11,536 nt of DNA from Alysiella sp. (GCF_030525755.1 NZ_JAUNEC010000053.1:1-11536); one strand, 5' to 3'; counted from the first letter of the stretch, positions 1 through 6,557 are shown. The notes: generated by a model from the sequence alone, not told the origin. Numbers and translations are program-made.

Positions 1-43
1 AAATTGGGGGAACAAATCTGGGGAAGGCATAATTATAGCGAGA

Positions 44-75
44 TAAAAAAATCAAGGCGGGATAAGACCCCGCCT
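44..75 (-). terminator. Rho-independent terminator of the secreted-protein gene
   Basis: Read on the minus strand, AGGCGGG (69-75) pairs with CCCGCCT (55-61) around a 7-nt loop. The stem is seven base pairs, nearly all G-C, and is followed by TGATTTTTTTATC, a run of seven T. It lies about 27 nt beyond the stop codon of the gene at 102-686. This is a textbook intrinsic terminator and the strongest one in the window. Confidence 0.85.
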
Positions 76-79
76 AAAT

Positions 80-108
80 ATGGTTTATTGTATTAAATGG
101 TTTATTGT
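80..108. repeat. 12-bp direct repeat at a gene 3' end
   Basis: ATGGTTTATTGT occurs at 80-91 and again at 97-108, in a 17-bp periodic arrangement. The second copy contains the stop codon of the minus-strand gene (102-104). It looks like a small tandem duplication of the 3' end; no function is implied. Confidence 0.6.
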
Positions 109-686
109 TTTGTGAAAACCGAGCCAATCACGCCTGTTTCATCGGTAATTGCCATCGCTTTACCATCGGCACTCAATTTGATAAAGCCGCGTTTTTTGCC
201 CAATTCATGCATATGATCAATGCTAATATTCACATAATTTTTGCCTAAACCTGCTTCTTCTTGTTCCTGCACTTGATGTTCCATTAAAGTCATGCCAGCC
301 ACAAGTTGAGCTTGCATATCACGATGGAGAACTTCACCTTTACAATGTTTGCTGGTGTAAATCGCCATTTCGTTGTTACCATAAGATTCTATGGTATTTT
401 CTTTTTGACCATTTTGTTTGATTTTTATATTCAATGACATGGACATTTCATTTAAATTCATGCCCATTAATTGAAGCAGTTGTCCCAAGGACGCAACTTG
501 TGCTTTTTGTGGGTGATTATTCGGCACTTCGCCGAAATTCAAACACCCCATCCATTTACCCTCCAAGGCTTTAATCAGCTGTTGTTTGCTGGAATGCTGA
601 TTGAAGGTTTCCGCTTGAACAGTGGTATTCAAAAAACACATTGTTGCCATACCAATTACCCAAATAGTGGGTTTAATTTTTATCAT
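102..686 (-). CDS. Small secreted/periplasmic protein of unknown function
   Basis: A 194-residue protein I do not recognise. It has a clear Sec signal peptide: basic start MIKIK, hydrophobic core around residues 8-20, and a likely cleavage after VQA at residue 25. The mature ~169-residue part is soluble, rich in Gln, Met and Lys, and has two cysteines (C48 in WMGCLN and C115 in KHCKG) that could form a disulfide in the periplasm. The later part (about 150-194) looks like alternating beta strands ending at VFTKQ. The ATG start is supported by GGAG (695-698 on the plus strand) eight bases upstream. It follows recN on the same strand but is separated from it by a DUS hairpin and has its own promoter candidate, so it is probably monocistronic. 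A strong intrinsic terminator follows. No transmembrane segment exists beyond the signal. Confidence 0.85.
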   Translation of the reverse strand: MIKIKPTIWVIGMATMCFLNTTVQAETFNQHSSKQQLIKALEGKWMGCLNFGEVPNNHPQKAQVASLGQLLQLMGMNLNEMSMSLNIKIKQNGQKENTIESYGNNEMAIYTSKHCKGEVLHRDMQAQLVAGMTLMEHQVQEQEEAGLGKNYVNISIDHMHELGKKRGFIKLSADGKAMAITDETGVIGSVFTKQ

Positions 687-736
687 GATGTTTGCTCCAG
701 TATGCCTTAAAGCCCAATGTTAAATTAGGTAAATTA

Positions 737-764
737 ATTTTATAGTTCGTTATTTTTCCATCAA
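737..764 (-). promoter_or_regulatory. Candidate sigma-70 promoter of the secreted-protein gene
   Basis: On the minus strand, TTGATG (759-764) lies 16 bp upstream of TAAAAT (737-742). Both are close to sigma-70 consensus and face the gene starting at 686. The -35 sits next to the DUS hairpin that closes recN, consistent with a new transcription unit starting here. This is inferred from sequence only, in an AT-rich region where chance matches are easy. Confidence 0.35.
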
Positions 765-765
765 T

Positions 766-809
766 CAGGCTGCCTGAAACGTCATACACTTGGGTTTTCA
801 GGCAGCCTG
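766..809 (-). terminator. Inverted DUS pair: hairpin closing recN
   Basis: AGGCTGCCTGAA occurs on the plus strand at 767-778 and on the minus strand at 797-808. With flanking bases the arms 766-779 and 796-809 form a perfect 14-bp stem around a 16-nt loop. Paired inverted uptake sequences downstream of genes are well known in Neisseriaceae and often serve as terminators. There is no long T run after the stem on the minus strand. The right arm contains the last codons and stop of recN, so the terminator begins inside the coding sequence. Confidence 0.8.
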
Positions 810-2477
810 TGTTGCATTTTCGGCTGCCATTGTCAACATTTCTGCGGCATGATTAAGTGTGGTATCCGTGATTTTCTCGCCACCGAGCATACGCGCGATT
901 TCTTTGATGCGACTTATCTCGCCCAATACTTTAATTTCACTGACTGTTTGTTCGCCTTCGCTGTGTTTGGCAACTTGCCAATGATGTTCGCCACAAGCCG
1001 CAACTTGAGGTAAATGTGTTACCGCCAAAACTTGGTGTTTACCACCCAAAGTTCGCAAAGCACGCCCAACCGTTTCGGCAACGCCGCCACCAATACCCGT
1101 GTCCACTTCATCAAAAATCAAGGTAGGGACTTGGGTGTATTGACTGGTAACCACTTGTAAAGACAAGCTAATCCTTGCCAATTCGCCACCCGATGCCACT
1201 TTATTCAATGGACGAAGTTGACTGCCTTTGTTGGCGGCGACTTGGTATTGTACTTGTTCCAAACCATGTGCAGATGGTGTACTGGGCAAAAGTTCAATGT
1301 GAAATTTCGCACCTTTCATCGCCAATTCTTGCATGTGTGCGCTGGTTTCGGCGGACAGTTTTTGTGCTGCTTGATGACGCATTACCGACAGTTTCTGTGC
1401 CAATTGCTGATAATAGGCTTCGGCTTCGTTTGCGGCTTTTTGCAAAGCTTCAATATCGGCAGCCGCTTCCAATGCCAATAATGCTGCCTGAATTTCGGCG
1501 GTTTTTTCAGGCAGCCTTTCTGGGTCGGTGCGGTATTTGCGTGCCATAGACATGATGTCGCTCATGCGCTCTTCTTGTGCCATCAATTCATTTGGGTTGA
1601 TTTCCACTCGGCGAATAAGGTGTCCCATATTGGCGGCAACTTCGCTTAACTCGGCTTCTATGCTGTCCAAGAGTGCCAAACTTTCAGCAAAACGCGGTTC
1701 AATTTCTGCCAATTTAGATAAAGTGCGTTGGCAACGGTGCAATAAAGTGTGTATGCCCTCATCGCCATCAATGTATTCACGCGTTTCTTCGGCAGCTTGC
1801 AGCAATTCAGCAGCGTTGGCAAGCATATCATGACTTTGGTTTAGGTTCTCCCACTCGCCTTCACTCACACCCAATTCATCTAACTCATTGAATTGCCACT
1901 CCAAACGTTCTCTTTCTATGGCAAGGTTTTCGCTTTCATTTTGCGCATCCAATAAAGCCTGTTTGGCTTGTTGCCAGTTTTGATAAGCTGATTGAGTTTG
2001 CGCTGCCAATGACAAGCTGCCTGAAAACGCATCAAGCAAATGGCGTTGTGCTGCTTCTTGATTAAGCGAGTGATGGGCATTCTGACCATGAATGTCAATC
2101 AGTTGTGAACCAATGTTTTTCAGTTGCGCCAAAGTTGCAGCTTGATTATTGATGAAACTGCGGCTTTTGCCTTTGGCATCAATGATGCGGCGAATGGACA
2201 ATTCATCCGCATCATCTGCCAATAAACCTTGTTCACGCAGTTGCTGTTGCAAATCAGTCAGCTCACTAATATCAAACAAAGCAGACAATTGTGCTTCTTT
2301 TGCACCGTTGCGAACTTGACCGTAGTCGGCTTTGTCCCCCAAAAGCAGAGACAATGCATCCAGCGTAATGGATTTACCCGCACCTGTTTCGCCCGTTAAA
2401 ACGGTGAAACCACTTTGAAAATTCAGATGCAGTTGTTCAACAATCACGAAATCGCGTAAAGACAATGCGAGCAGCAT
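798..2477 (-). CDS. recN: DNA repair protein RecN (SMC-like ATPase)
   Basis: RecN is an SMC-like ATPase that acts early at DNA double-strand breaks and promotes recombinational repair in the cytoplasm. At 559 residues it is the usual length. The Walker A motif GETGAGKS is at residues 29-36. The ABC signature SGGELARI begins near 429, Walker B LIFDEVD near 453-459 and the downstream histidine switch AVTHLPQVA near 485-493. The middle (about 150-390) is heptad-like and rich in Ala, Glu and Gln, as expected for the coiled-coil arms. The ATG is preceded on its strand by AAAAGG and CTGCCTGAA: the Shine-Dalgarno and spacer are formed largely by an uptake sequence abutting the start codon. The protein ends TQAA, where the final codons and TGA are read from another uptake sequence. 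It is divergent from mnmC. Its -10 candidate is TGTTATAAT. No disruption was seen. Confidence 0.97.
   Translation of the reverse strand: MLLALSLRDFVIVEQLHLNFQSGFTVLTGETGAGKSITLDALSLLLGDKADYGQVRNGAKEAQLSALFDISELTDLQQQLREQGLLADDADELSIRRIIDAKGKSRSFINNQAATLAQLKNIGSQLIDIHGQNAHHSLNQEAAQRHLLDAFSGSLSLAAQTQSAYQNWQQAKQALLDAQNESENLAIERERLEWQFNELDELGVSEGEWENLNQSHDMLANAAELLQAAEETREYIDGDEGIHTLLHRCQRTLSKLAEIEPRFAESLALLDSIEAELSEVAANMGHLIRRVEINPNELMAQEERMSDIMSMARKYRTDPERLPEKTAEIQAALLALEAAADIEALQKAANEAEAYYQQLAQKLSVMRHQAAQKLSAETSAHMQELAMKGAKFHIELLPSTPSAHGLEQVQYQVAANKGSQLRPLNKVASGGELARISLSLQVVTSQYTQVPTLIFDEVDTGIGGGVAETVGRALRTLGGKHQVLAVTHLPQVAACGEHHWQVAKHSEGEQTVSEIKVLGEISRIKEIARMLGGEKITDTTLNHAAEMLTMAAENATQAA
1506..1517 (-). 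repeat. DNA uptake sequence inside recN
   Basis: Exact AGGCTGCCTGAA on the minus strand, in the reading frame that encodes R-L-P-E within the RecN coiled-coil region. A one-mismatch copy (AAGCTGCCTGAA) lies at 2014-2025 on the opposite strand. Confidence 0.85.
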
Positions 2478-2489
2478 TTCAGGCAGCCT
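2478..2489 (-). repeat. DNA uptake sequence abutting the recN start codon
   Basis: Exact AGGCTGCCTGAA on the minus strand, directly followed by the ATG of recN. The AGG of the element extends the preceding AAA to form AAAAGG, a Shine-Dalgarno nine bases before the ATG. The uptake sequence thus appears to double as the ribosome binding site. Confidence 0.85.
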
Positions 2490-2512
2490 TTTGAATAGAA
2501 AACAGAAAGCGA

Positions 2513-2521
2513 ATTATAACA
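2513..2521 (-). promoter_or_regulatory. Extended -10 promoter element for recN
   Basis: The minus strand reads TGTTATAAT: a perfect TATAAT (2513-2518) with the TGn extension, 35 bp upstream of the recN ATG. No good -35 is visible at the right distance, which fits an extended -10 promoter. It overlaps the leader region used by the divergent mnmC. Confidence 0.55.
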
Positions 2522-2525
2522 GCCT

Positions 2526-2535
2526 GCGGTACAAT
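2526..2535 (+). promoter_or_regulatory. Candidate -10 region for mnmC
   Basis: GCGGTACAAT contains the -10-like TACAAT (2530-2535), 29 bp before the mnmC ATG. The identical decamer occurs 31 bp before the accA ATG (5220-5229), which supports a shared promoter element. An alternative is TTGAAT (2491-2496) with TATAAC (2515-2520) at 18-bp spacing. Neither has been tested. Confidence 0.35.
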
Positions 2536-2564
2536 TTGCTTTTGCAATTTTCAGACAGCCCATT

Positions 2565-4184
2565 ATGACAGCTAAACCCGTTTACGCATGGTCGCAAATC
2601 CCCTCGTTTGCCGAATTAAGTGATTTTGTTCAGCATCATGATGAAGACAAAATCCTCTTGATGATGCTGCCTGAAAAACATTTGCCTGAATTTTCTGCTG
2701 CCCAAACCGTTCTGTTTCCTGAATTGGTAATGGCTTGGCAGCGTGCGTTAAAGTGTGTGCAATTTCAGACAGCCAATGTGATTGCGGACTTTTTACCAAA
2801 TTGTGAACTGTGGTTGCTGCCTGAAAGCCGCATGATGTGTTTACACGAACATTTCAGGCAGCCTATTCAATGGCAAAATACCATAATCCCACAAAAACAG
2901 CCTGAACCAATCAAAGCGTGGTTCAGGCTGCCTGAAAACAATTTAAAAGATAAAATACCACAGGTTTTGATTGTCGGTGCAGGCATTGCAGGTGCTGCAA
3001 CAGCGTATGAATTGGCAAAACGCGGTGCAAAAGTGTGTGTTTTAGAAGCCAATTCTGCACCTGCACAAGCTGCTTCGGGTAATCGACAAGGTTTGTTGTA
3101 TGCCAAAATTTCACCCCACGCCACCGCGCAAACTGAATTATTACTACTTGGCTATGGCTACACACACCGTTTATTAGAATACTTACAACCTGAACAAAAA
3201 ACATGGCAAACTTGTGGCGTATTGCATCTTAATCACAATACCAGCGAAACCCAACGCAATCGTGATTTAGCAAAGCAAACATGGCACTGTCATTTGTATC
3301 ATTATCTTAATGCTCAACAAGCCACGCAACTAGCGGGAATCGATGTGAAACAAGATGGTTTATTTTGGCCGCAGGGTGCATGGCTTAATCCCACTGCTTT
3401 GATTACCCAATTATTGAACCACCCCAATATTTCACTTCACACCCACGCAAAATTAACACAAGCTGAATTTACCGAACATCAATGGCAAGTCATCACCACC
3501 GACCAACGCCAATTTTCAGGCAGCCATATTGTATTTTGTACGGGTTCGAACAATCCAGCAACCCCAATCATCTGCGATTTTCCCTTTCAAATGATACGCG
3601 GACAAACTTCACTTATTGCGGCCAATTTATTTTCCCAACAACTTAAAATCGCGCTTTCAGGCAGCAGCTACATTTCGCCTGCATGGGATAATGTACATTG
3701 CTACGGCGCAACATTCATCAACAACGACAACAACAGCCAATGGCGCGAAGCAGATGAAATGAGTAACCGCCAAGCACTACAAACACTCAATTCAATTTTG
3801 GCACAAAACCTTTTATCTCAACCTTTTTCAGACAGTCTGAAAGGACATGCCGCCGTACGCTGCGACAGCCATGACCATTTGCCTGTTGTGGGTGCTTTAG
3901 GCGATGTTGCCGTCATGCATCAAGTGTATGCCAAACTGGCATTAGACAAAAATTATCGCCTCAATACAACCTGCCCTTATTTGCCCAATGCCTACACCAA
4001 TACCGCGCACGGTAGTCGGGGTTTGGCAACCGCTCCCATTTGTGCGGCAGAAATTGCCGCACAAATTTGCGGTACAGCCATGCCATTTTCAGAAAAACTG
4101 CGACAGGCTCTGTCTCCCAATAGATTGATTATCCGACAAATTGTTCGCACTCAATCGTCATCACAAACCAATAAGACTGCCTGA
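2565..4184 (+). CDS. mnmC: FAD-dependent cmnm5s2U34-tRNA oxidoreductase, MnmC C-domain type
   Basis: MnmC finishes the mnm5s2U modification at the wobble uridine of certain tRNAs. The FAD domain removes the carboxymethyl group of cmnm5s2U34 to give nm5s2U. The Rossmann FAD motif VGAGIAG is at residues 137-143, followed by the acidic residue ending the second strand (VCVLE, 157-161) and the DAO-family ASGNRQGLLY segment (170-179). The C-terminal HGSRGLATAP stretch and the AMPFSEKLRQALSPNR tail are typical of the MnmC family. The total is 539 residues, against roughly 660-670 for the two-domain enterobacterial enzyme. The ~130-residue N-terminal part lacks the glycine-rich SAM-binding motif of the methyltransferase domain, so only the oxidoreductase step is predicted. 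That N-terminal part is crowded with uptake-sequence-like DNA. The stop codon lies inside a one-mismatch uptake sequence (4174-4185). No clear Shine-Dalgarno is visible. Confidence 0.9.
   Translation: MTAKPVYAWSQIPSFAELSDFVQHHDEDKILLMMLPEKHLPEFSAAQTVLFPELVMAWQRALKCVQFQTANVIADFLPNCELWLLPESRMMCLHEHFRQPIQWQNTIIPQKQPEPIKAWFRLPENNLKDKIPQVLIVGAGIAGAATAYELAKRGAKVCVLEANSAPAQAASGNRQGLLYAKISPHATAQTELLLLGYGYTHRLLEYLQPEQKTWQTCGVLHLNHNTSETQRNRDLAKQTWHCHLYHYLNAQQATQLAGIDVKQDGLFWPQGAWLNPTALITQLLNHPNISLHTHAKLTQAEFTEHQWQVITTDQRQFSGSHIVFCTGSNNPATPIICDFPFQMIRGQTSLIAANLFSQQLKIALSGSSYISPAWDNVHCYGATFINNDNNSQWREADEMSNRQALQTLNSILAQNLLSQPFSDSLKGHAAVRCDSHDHLPVVGALGDVAVMHQVYAKLALDKNYRLNTTCPYLPNAYTNTAHGSRGLATAPICAAEIAAQICGTAMPFSEKLRQALSPNRLIIRQIVRTQSSSQTNKTA
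2853..2864 (-). repeat. DNA uptake sequence inside mnmC
   Basis: Exact AGGCTGCCTGAA on the minus strand, read through by mnmC as F-R-Q-P. Confidence 0.85.
2922..2936. repeat. Palindromic DNA uptake sequence inside mnmC
   Basis: TTCAGGCTGCCTGAA is a perfect odd-length palindrome. It carries the exact AGGCTGCCTGAA on the plus strand (2925-2936) and the Kingella-type AGGCAGCCTGAA on the minus strand (2922-2933). mnmC reads it as F-R-L-P-E just before the FAD-binding domain. Confidence 0.85.
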
Positions 4185-4198
4185 AATAATCGACTTTA

Positions 4199-4215
4199 TT
4201 GGGTATTTAACCCAA
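4199..4215. terminator. Weak palindrome between convergent mnmC and murI
   Basis: TTGGGT (4199-4204) pairs with ACCCAA (4210-4215) around ATTTA. The element overlaps the murI stop codon and lies 15 bp past the mnmC stop, in a 22-bp convergent gap. The stem is short and no T tract follows on either strand, so it is at best a weak bidirectional terminator. Confidence 0.3.
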
Positions 4216-5028
4216 GCGCATCATTTCAATTTGTGCCAAACTGCGTCCCAAAAAGCGTTCGCCTATACTTTGAAAACGCAAAGGAATATCGGAAACATAA
4301 AAACGGTAATCGGGTGCAGTTTGCGAAGTATTCAATAAATTGGCAGCCATTAAAGCCTGTGCCACTGCTTCAGCCGTAGTTGTAGAAGAATCCACCAATT
4401 CAATATGCGGTGCTTCATTTTTAATCAAAGGTTTAAGTAAAGGAAAATGGGTACAACCCAAAACCAAAGTATCAATGTTTTCCGCCAATAATGGCTTCAA
4501 ATATTCACGCACCGTCAAGCGCGTTACCTCATGTTCTATCCAGCCCTCCTCGACCAAAGGCACCAGCAAAGGGCTGGCTTGCGACAAAATACGCGCTTCG
4601 GGTGTCATCGCACCAATGGCACGTGCATAAGCATTGCTATTTACGGTGGTATTGGTAGCAATCACGCCAATATTGCGGTTTTTCGTGGTGTGCAATGCCG
4701 CTTGTGCGCCAGCCGCAATCACGTCCACAACAGGCATATTGCCCGCCATTTGACGTACACGCTGCCCCGCCACCGCCGCAATCGTATTACAGGCAATAAC
4801 CAAAGCTTTCACTTCATTTTGTAACAAAAAGTCCACAATTTGCGCCGTAAATTCTTCAATCGTGTTGCGCGATTTAACCCCATAAGGCACGCGTGCCGTA
4901 TCACCAAAATACACGATGTTTTCATGGGGCAAGCGTTCCATTAAAGCGCGTACTACTGTTAAGCCACCCACACCCGAATCAAATACACCTATTGGTTTAT
5001 TGTTGTTCATCAATTTCATCTCACTCAT
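4207..5028 (-). CDS. murI: Glutamate racemase
   Basis: MurI interconverts L- and D-glutamate without a cofactor and supplies D-Glu for peptidoglycan precursors in the cytoplasm. The two catalytic cysteines are in VIACNTIAA (C80) and LGCTHFPLL (C192). The conserved FDSGVGGL (16-23) and GDTARVPYG (42-50) complete the active site. Length is 273 residues from the first ATG, normal for the family. The start is ambiguous. ATGs occur at codons 1, 4 and 7. The codon-7 ATG (5008-5010) has GAG nine bases upstream and gives the family-typical short N-terminus MNNNKPIGVFDSG (267 residues). The codon-1 ATG is preceded only by GAAAGC from an uptake sequence and looks poorly placed for initiation. It is convergent with mnmC and divergent from accA. 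A DUS hairpin lies in its leader. Confidence 0.96.
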   Translation of the reverse strand: MSEMKLMNNNKPIGVFDSGVGGLTVVRALMERLPHENIVYFGDTARVPYGVKSRNTIEEFTAQIVDFLLQNEVKALVIACNTIAAVAGQRVRQMAGNMPVVDVIAAGAQAALHTTKNRNIGVIATNTTVNSNAYARAIGAMTPEARILSQASPLLVPLVEEGWIEHEVTRLTVREYLKPLLAENIDTLVLGCTHFPLLKPLIKNEAPHIELVDSSTTTAEAVAQALMAANLLNTSQTAPDYRFYVSDIPLRFQSIGERFLGRSLAQIEMMRLG

Positions 5029-5031
5029 GCT

Positions 5032-5085
5032 TTCAGGCTGCCTGAAAACATTATTTTAAACATGAAACGCGGTTTCAGGCAGCCT
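5032..5085. repeat. Inverted DUS pair in the murI leader
   Basis: AGGCTGCCTGAA is exact on the plus strand at 5035-5046 and on the minus strand at 5074-5085. The arms (5035-5047 and 5073-5085) make a 13-bp stem with a 25-nt loop. The left copy is the palindromic 15-mer (5032-5046). The pair sits between divergent genes and ends only four bases from the first murI ATG, so it would be in the murI 5' leader and not at a gene end. Confidence 0.8.
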
Positions 5086-5219
5086 AAAAACGTGCAAAAA
5101 TCGCTTTAATCGCGTATCATGACACAGAAAATGGAATTAGATTTCCACACTATTTTTCTAACTATATGAAAAATAAACAAAAGAAAATATAGAGCAAATA
5201 ACCCATTTTTTAAAGAAGC

Positions 5220-5229
5220 GCGGTACAAT
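5220..5229 (+). promoter_or_regulatory. Candidate -10 region for accA
   Basis: GCGGTACAAT, with TACAAT at 5224-5229, lies 31 bp before the accA ATG. The same decamer stands 29 bp before mnmC. No convincing -35 lies 16-18 bp upstream. The rest of the murI-accA gap (5086-5219) is AT-rich and shows no other clear element. Confidence 0.35.
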
Positions 5230-5260
5230 CTGCGGCTTCATCACAGCGTGAGTCCATTCT

Positions 5261-6217
5261 ATGAAACCCGTTTATCTTGATTTTGAACAACCGATTGCTG
5301 AACTCAACAACAAAATTGAAGAATTGCGTTTGGTACAAAGTGATTCTGCCGTTGATTTATCAGAAGAAATCAAACGTTTGCAAAAGAAAAGTCGTGATTT
5401 AAGCAAAAACATTTTTGCCAAACTCACGCCCGCGCAAATTTCGCAAGTATCACGCCACCCTCAACGCCCCTACACCTTGGATTACATTGACGCGCTGTGT
5501 ACCGATTTTCAAGAATTGCACGGCGACCGCCATTTTGCTGATGACGATGCAATTGTGGGCGGCTTGGCGCGATTTAATGGGCAAAGCGTGGTAGTGATTG
5601 GACACCAAAAAGGGCGCGACACCAAAGAGAAAATCCGCCGCAATTTTGGTATGCCTCGTCCCGAAGGTTATCGTAAGGCTTTGCGTTTGATGCAGATGGC
5701 GGAAAAGTTCAAATTGCCTGTACTAACTTTTGTGGATACACCAGGTGCATACCCTGGCATTGGCGCGGAAGAACGCAATCAATCAGAAGCAATTGGCAAA
5801 AATCTGTACGAATTAACCAAACTTAAAACGCCTGTGATTTGCACGATTATTGGCGAAGGCGGTTCAGGTGGAGCATTGGCAATTGCTGTTGGCGATTATG
5901 TGAATATGTTGCAATATGCGACTTATTCGGTGATTTCACCTGAAGGTTGCGCGTCTATTTTGTGGAAAACAGCCGAAAAAGCAGCTGATGCAGCAGCTGC
6001 TTTGGGCATTACTGCCGACCGTTTGCTGAAATTGAATTTGATTGACCGCGTGATAGACGAGCCTTTGGGTGGCGCACACCGAGACCATTACGCCATTACC
6101 AACACACTCAAAACCGTGATTGAAGACCAGCTGCGTGAAGCACAGTCCTTACCGATGAATGATTTGCTCACACGCCGTTTTGACCGCATTATGGCTTATG
6201 GACAATTTGTTGAATAA
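5261..6217 (+). CDS. accA: Acetyl-CoA carboxylase carboxyltransferase subunit alpha
   Basis: AccA pairs with AccD to form the carboxyltransferase that moves the carboxyl group from biotin on AccB to acetyl-CoA, making malonyl-CoA for fatty-acid synthesis. The protein is 318 residues, against 319 in E. coli. The N-terminal helical region (1-60) and the crotonase-like core are recognisable throughout. The core includes GHQKGRDTKEKIRRNFGMP, the DTPGAYPGIGAEERNQSEAI loop and the glycine-rich IGEGGSGGALA oxyanion segment, followed by SPEGCASILWK and the LGGAHRD motif near the C-terminus. The reading frame is intact. It starts at ATG with only a weak GTGAG-like ribosome site about 11 bases upstream. 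It is a single gene; accD is not in the window. Downstream lie an uptake sequence and two stem-loops that could end its transcript. Confidence 0.97.
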   Translation: MKPVYLDFEQPIAELNNKIEELRLVQSDSAVDLSEEIKRLQKKSRDLSKNIFAKLTPAQISQVSRHPQRPYTLDYIDALCTDFQELHGDRHFADDDAIVGGLARFNGQSVVVIGHQKGRDTKEKIRRNFGMPRPEGYRKALRLMQMAEKFKLPVLTFVDTPGAYPGIGAEERNQSEAIGKNLYELTKLKTPVICTIIGEGGSGGALAIAVGDYVNMLQYATYSVISPEGCASILWKTAEKAADAAAALGITADRLLKLNLIDRVIDEPLGGAHRDHYAITNTLKTVIEDQLREAQSLPMNDLLTRRFDRIMAYGQFVE

Positions 6218-6240
6218 ATTGCTTGATGCCATTTGAACTT

Positions 6241-6252
6241 TTCAGGCAGCCT
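6241..6252 (-). repeat. DNA uptake sequence downstream of accA
   Basis: Exact AGGCTGCCTGAA on the minus strand, 23 bp past the accA stop. It is unpaired: no inverted partner lies nearby. A short hairpin (CAACCT-GAAT-AGGTTG, 6259-6274) follows. This is the last exact copy before a 2-kb gap without uptake sequences. Confidence 0.85.
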
Positions 6253-6296
6253 GTTTTCAACCTGAATAGGTTGCAACCTTTGCAAACCCATTTTTA

Positions 6297-6335
6297 AACA
6301 GATGTAAGGGCGGATTTTATATCCGCCAATCTGTT
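6297..6335. repeat. Bulged stem-loop downstream of accA
   Basis: Two nested perfect stems: outer AACAGAT (6297-6303) with ATCTGTT (6329-6335), and inner GGCGGAT (6309-6315) with ATCCGCC (6321-6327) around the loop TTTTA. They are separated by a 5-nt bulge on one side and 1 nt on the other. TTTTAAA/TTTAAAA just outside could extend the structure. It may act as a 3'-end or processing structure for accA mRNA; there is no T tract after it. Confidence 0.55.
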
Positions 6336-6367
6336 GTTTAAAATAACCACAATATTCTTAATAAATC

Positions 6368-6414
6368 AATGGTTTGCTTGTATTTACATCACAAAACCAA
6401 ACCATTCATTTTTT
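6368..6414 (+). terminator. Candidate intrinsic terminator downstream of accA
   Basis: AATGGTTTG (6368-6376) pairs with CAAACCATT (6398-6406). An inner TTGT/ACAA (6378-6381 with 6391-6394) closes a 9-nt loop. The stem is followed by CA and six T residues (6409-6414). The orientation fits termination of plus-strand transcription from accA, about 190 bp beyond its stop. Confidence 0.55.
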
Positions 6415-6430
6415 CCTGTGTACGTTTGGT

Positions 6431-6479
6431 GTACGAATAAAGCATGAATCAATTTAATCCGAAATGGTCAATTTCGTAC
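6431..6479. repeat. Nested inverted repeats with GTACGAA arms
   Basis: GTACGAA (6431-6437) is perfectly inverted as TTCGTAC (6473-6479). Inside it, CGAAAT (6460-6465) pairs with ATTTCG (6471-6476). GTGTACG is also directly repeated just to the left (6418-6424 and 6430-6436). It lies in the gene-free stretch between accA and the AlpA-type gene. Function unknown; a protein-binding site or a mobile-element end are possibilities. Confidence 0.45.
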
Positions 6480-6524
6480 AACGGAATACTGTTGCATTAA
6501 CCATACACATTACCACCGAATTAC

Positions 6525-6542
6525 TTTATCATACAAGATAAA
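6525..6542. repeat. Small TTATC/GATAA stem-loop
   Basis: TTTATC (6525-6530) pairs with GATAAA (6537-6542) around ATACAA. It shares its arm sequence with the larger hairpins at 6558-6589 and 6655-6677. A six-base stem this AT-rich could arise by chance. Confidence 0.35.
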
Positions 6543-6557
6543 TGTGTTGCAAAAGTA

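Noticed and set aside
4141..4338. Plus-strand 65-residue ORF across the mnmC/murI junction
   Set aside because: It lies almost wholly antisense to murI and overlaps the end of mnmC, without a ribosome binding site.
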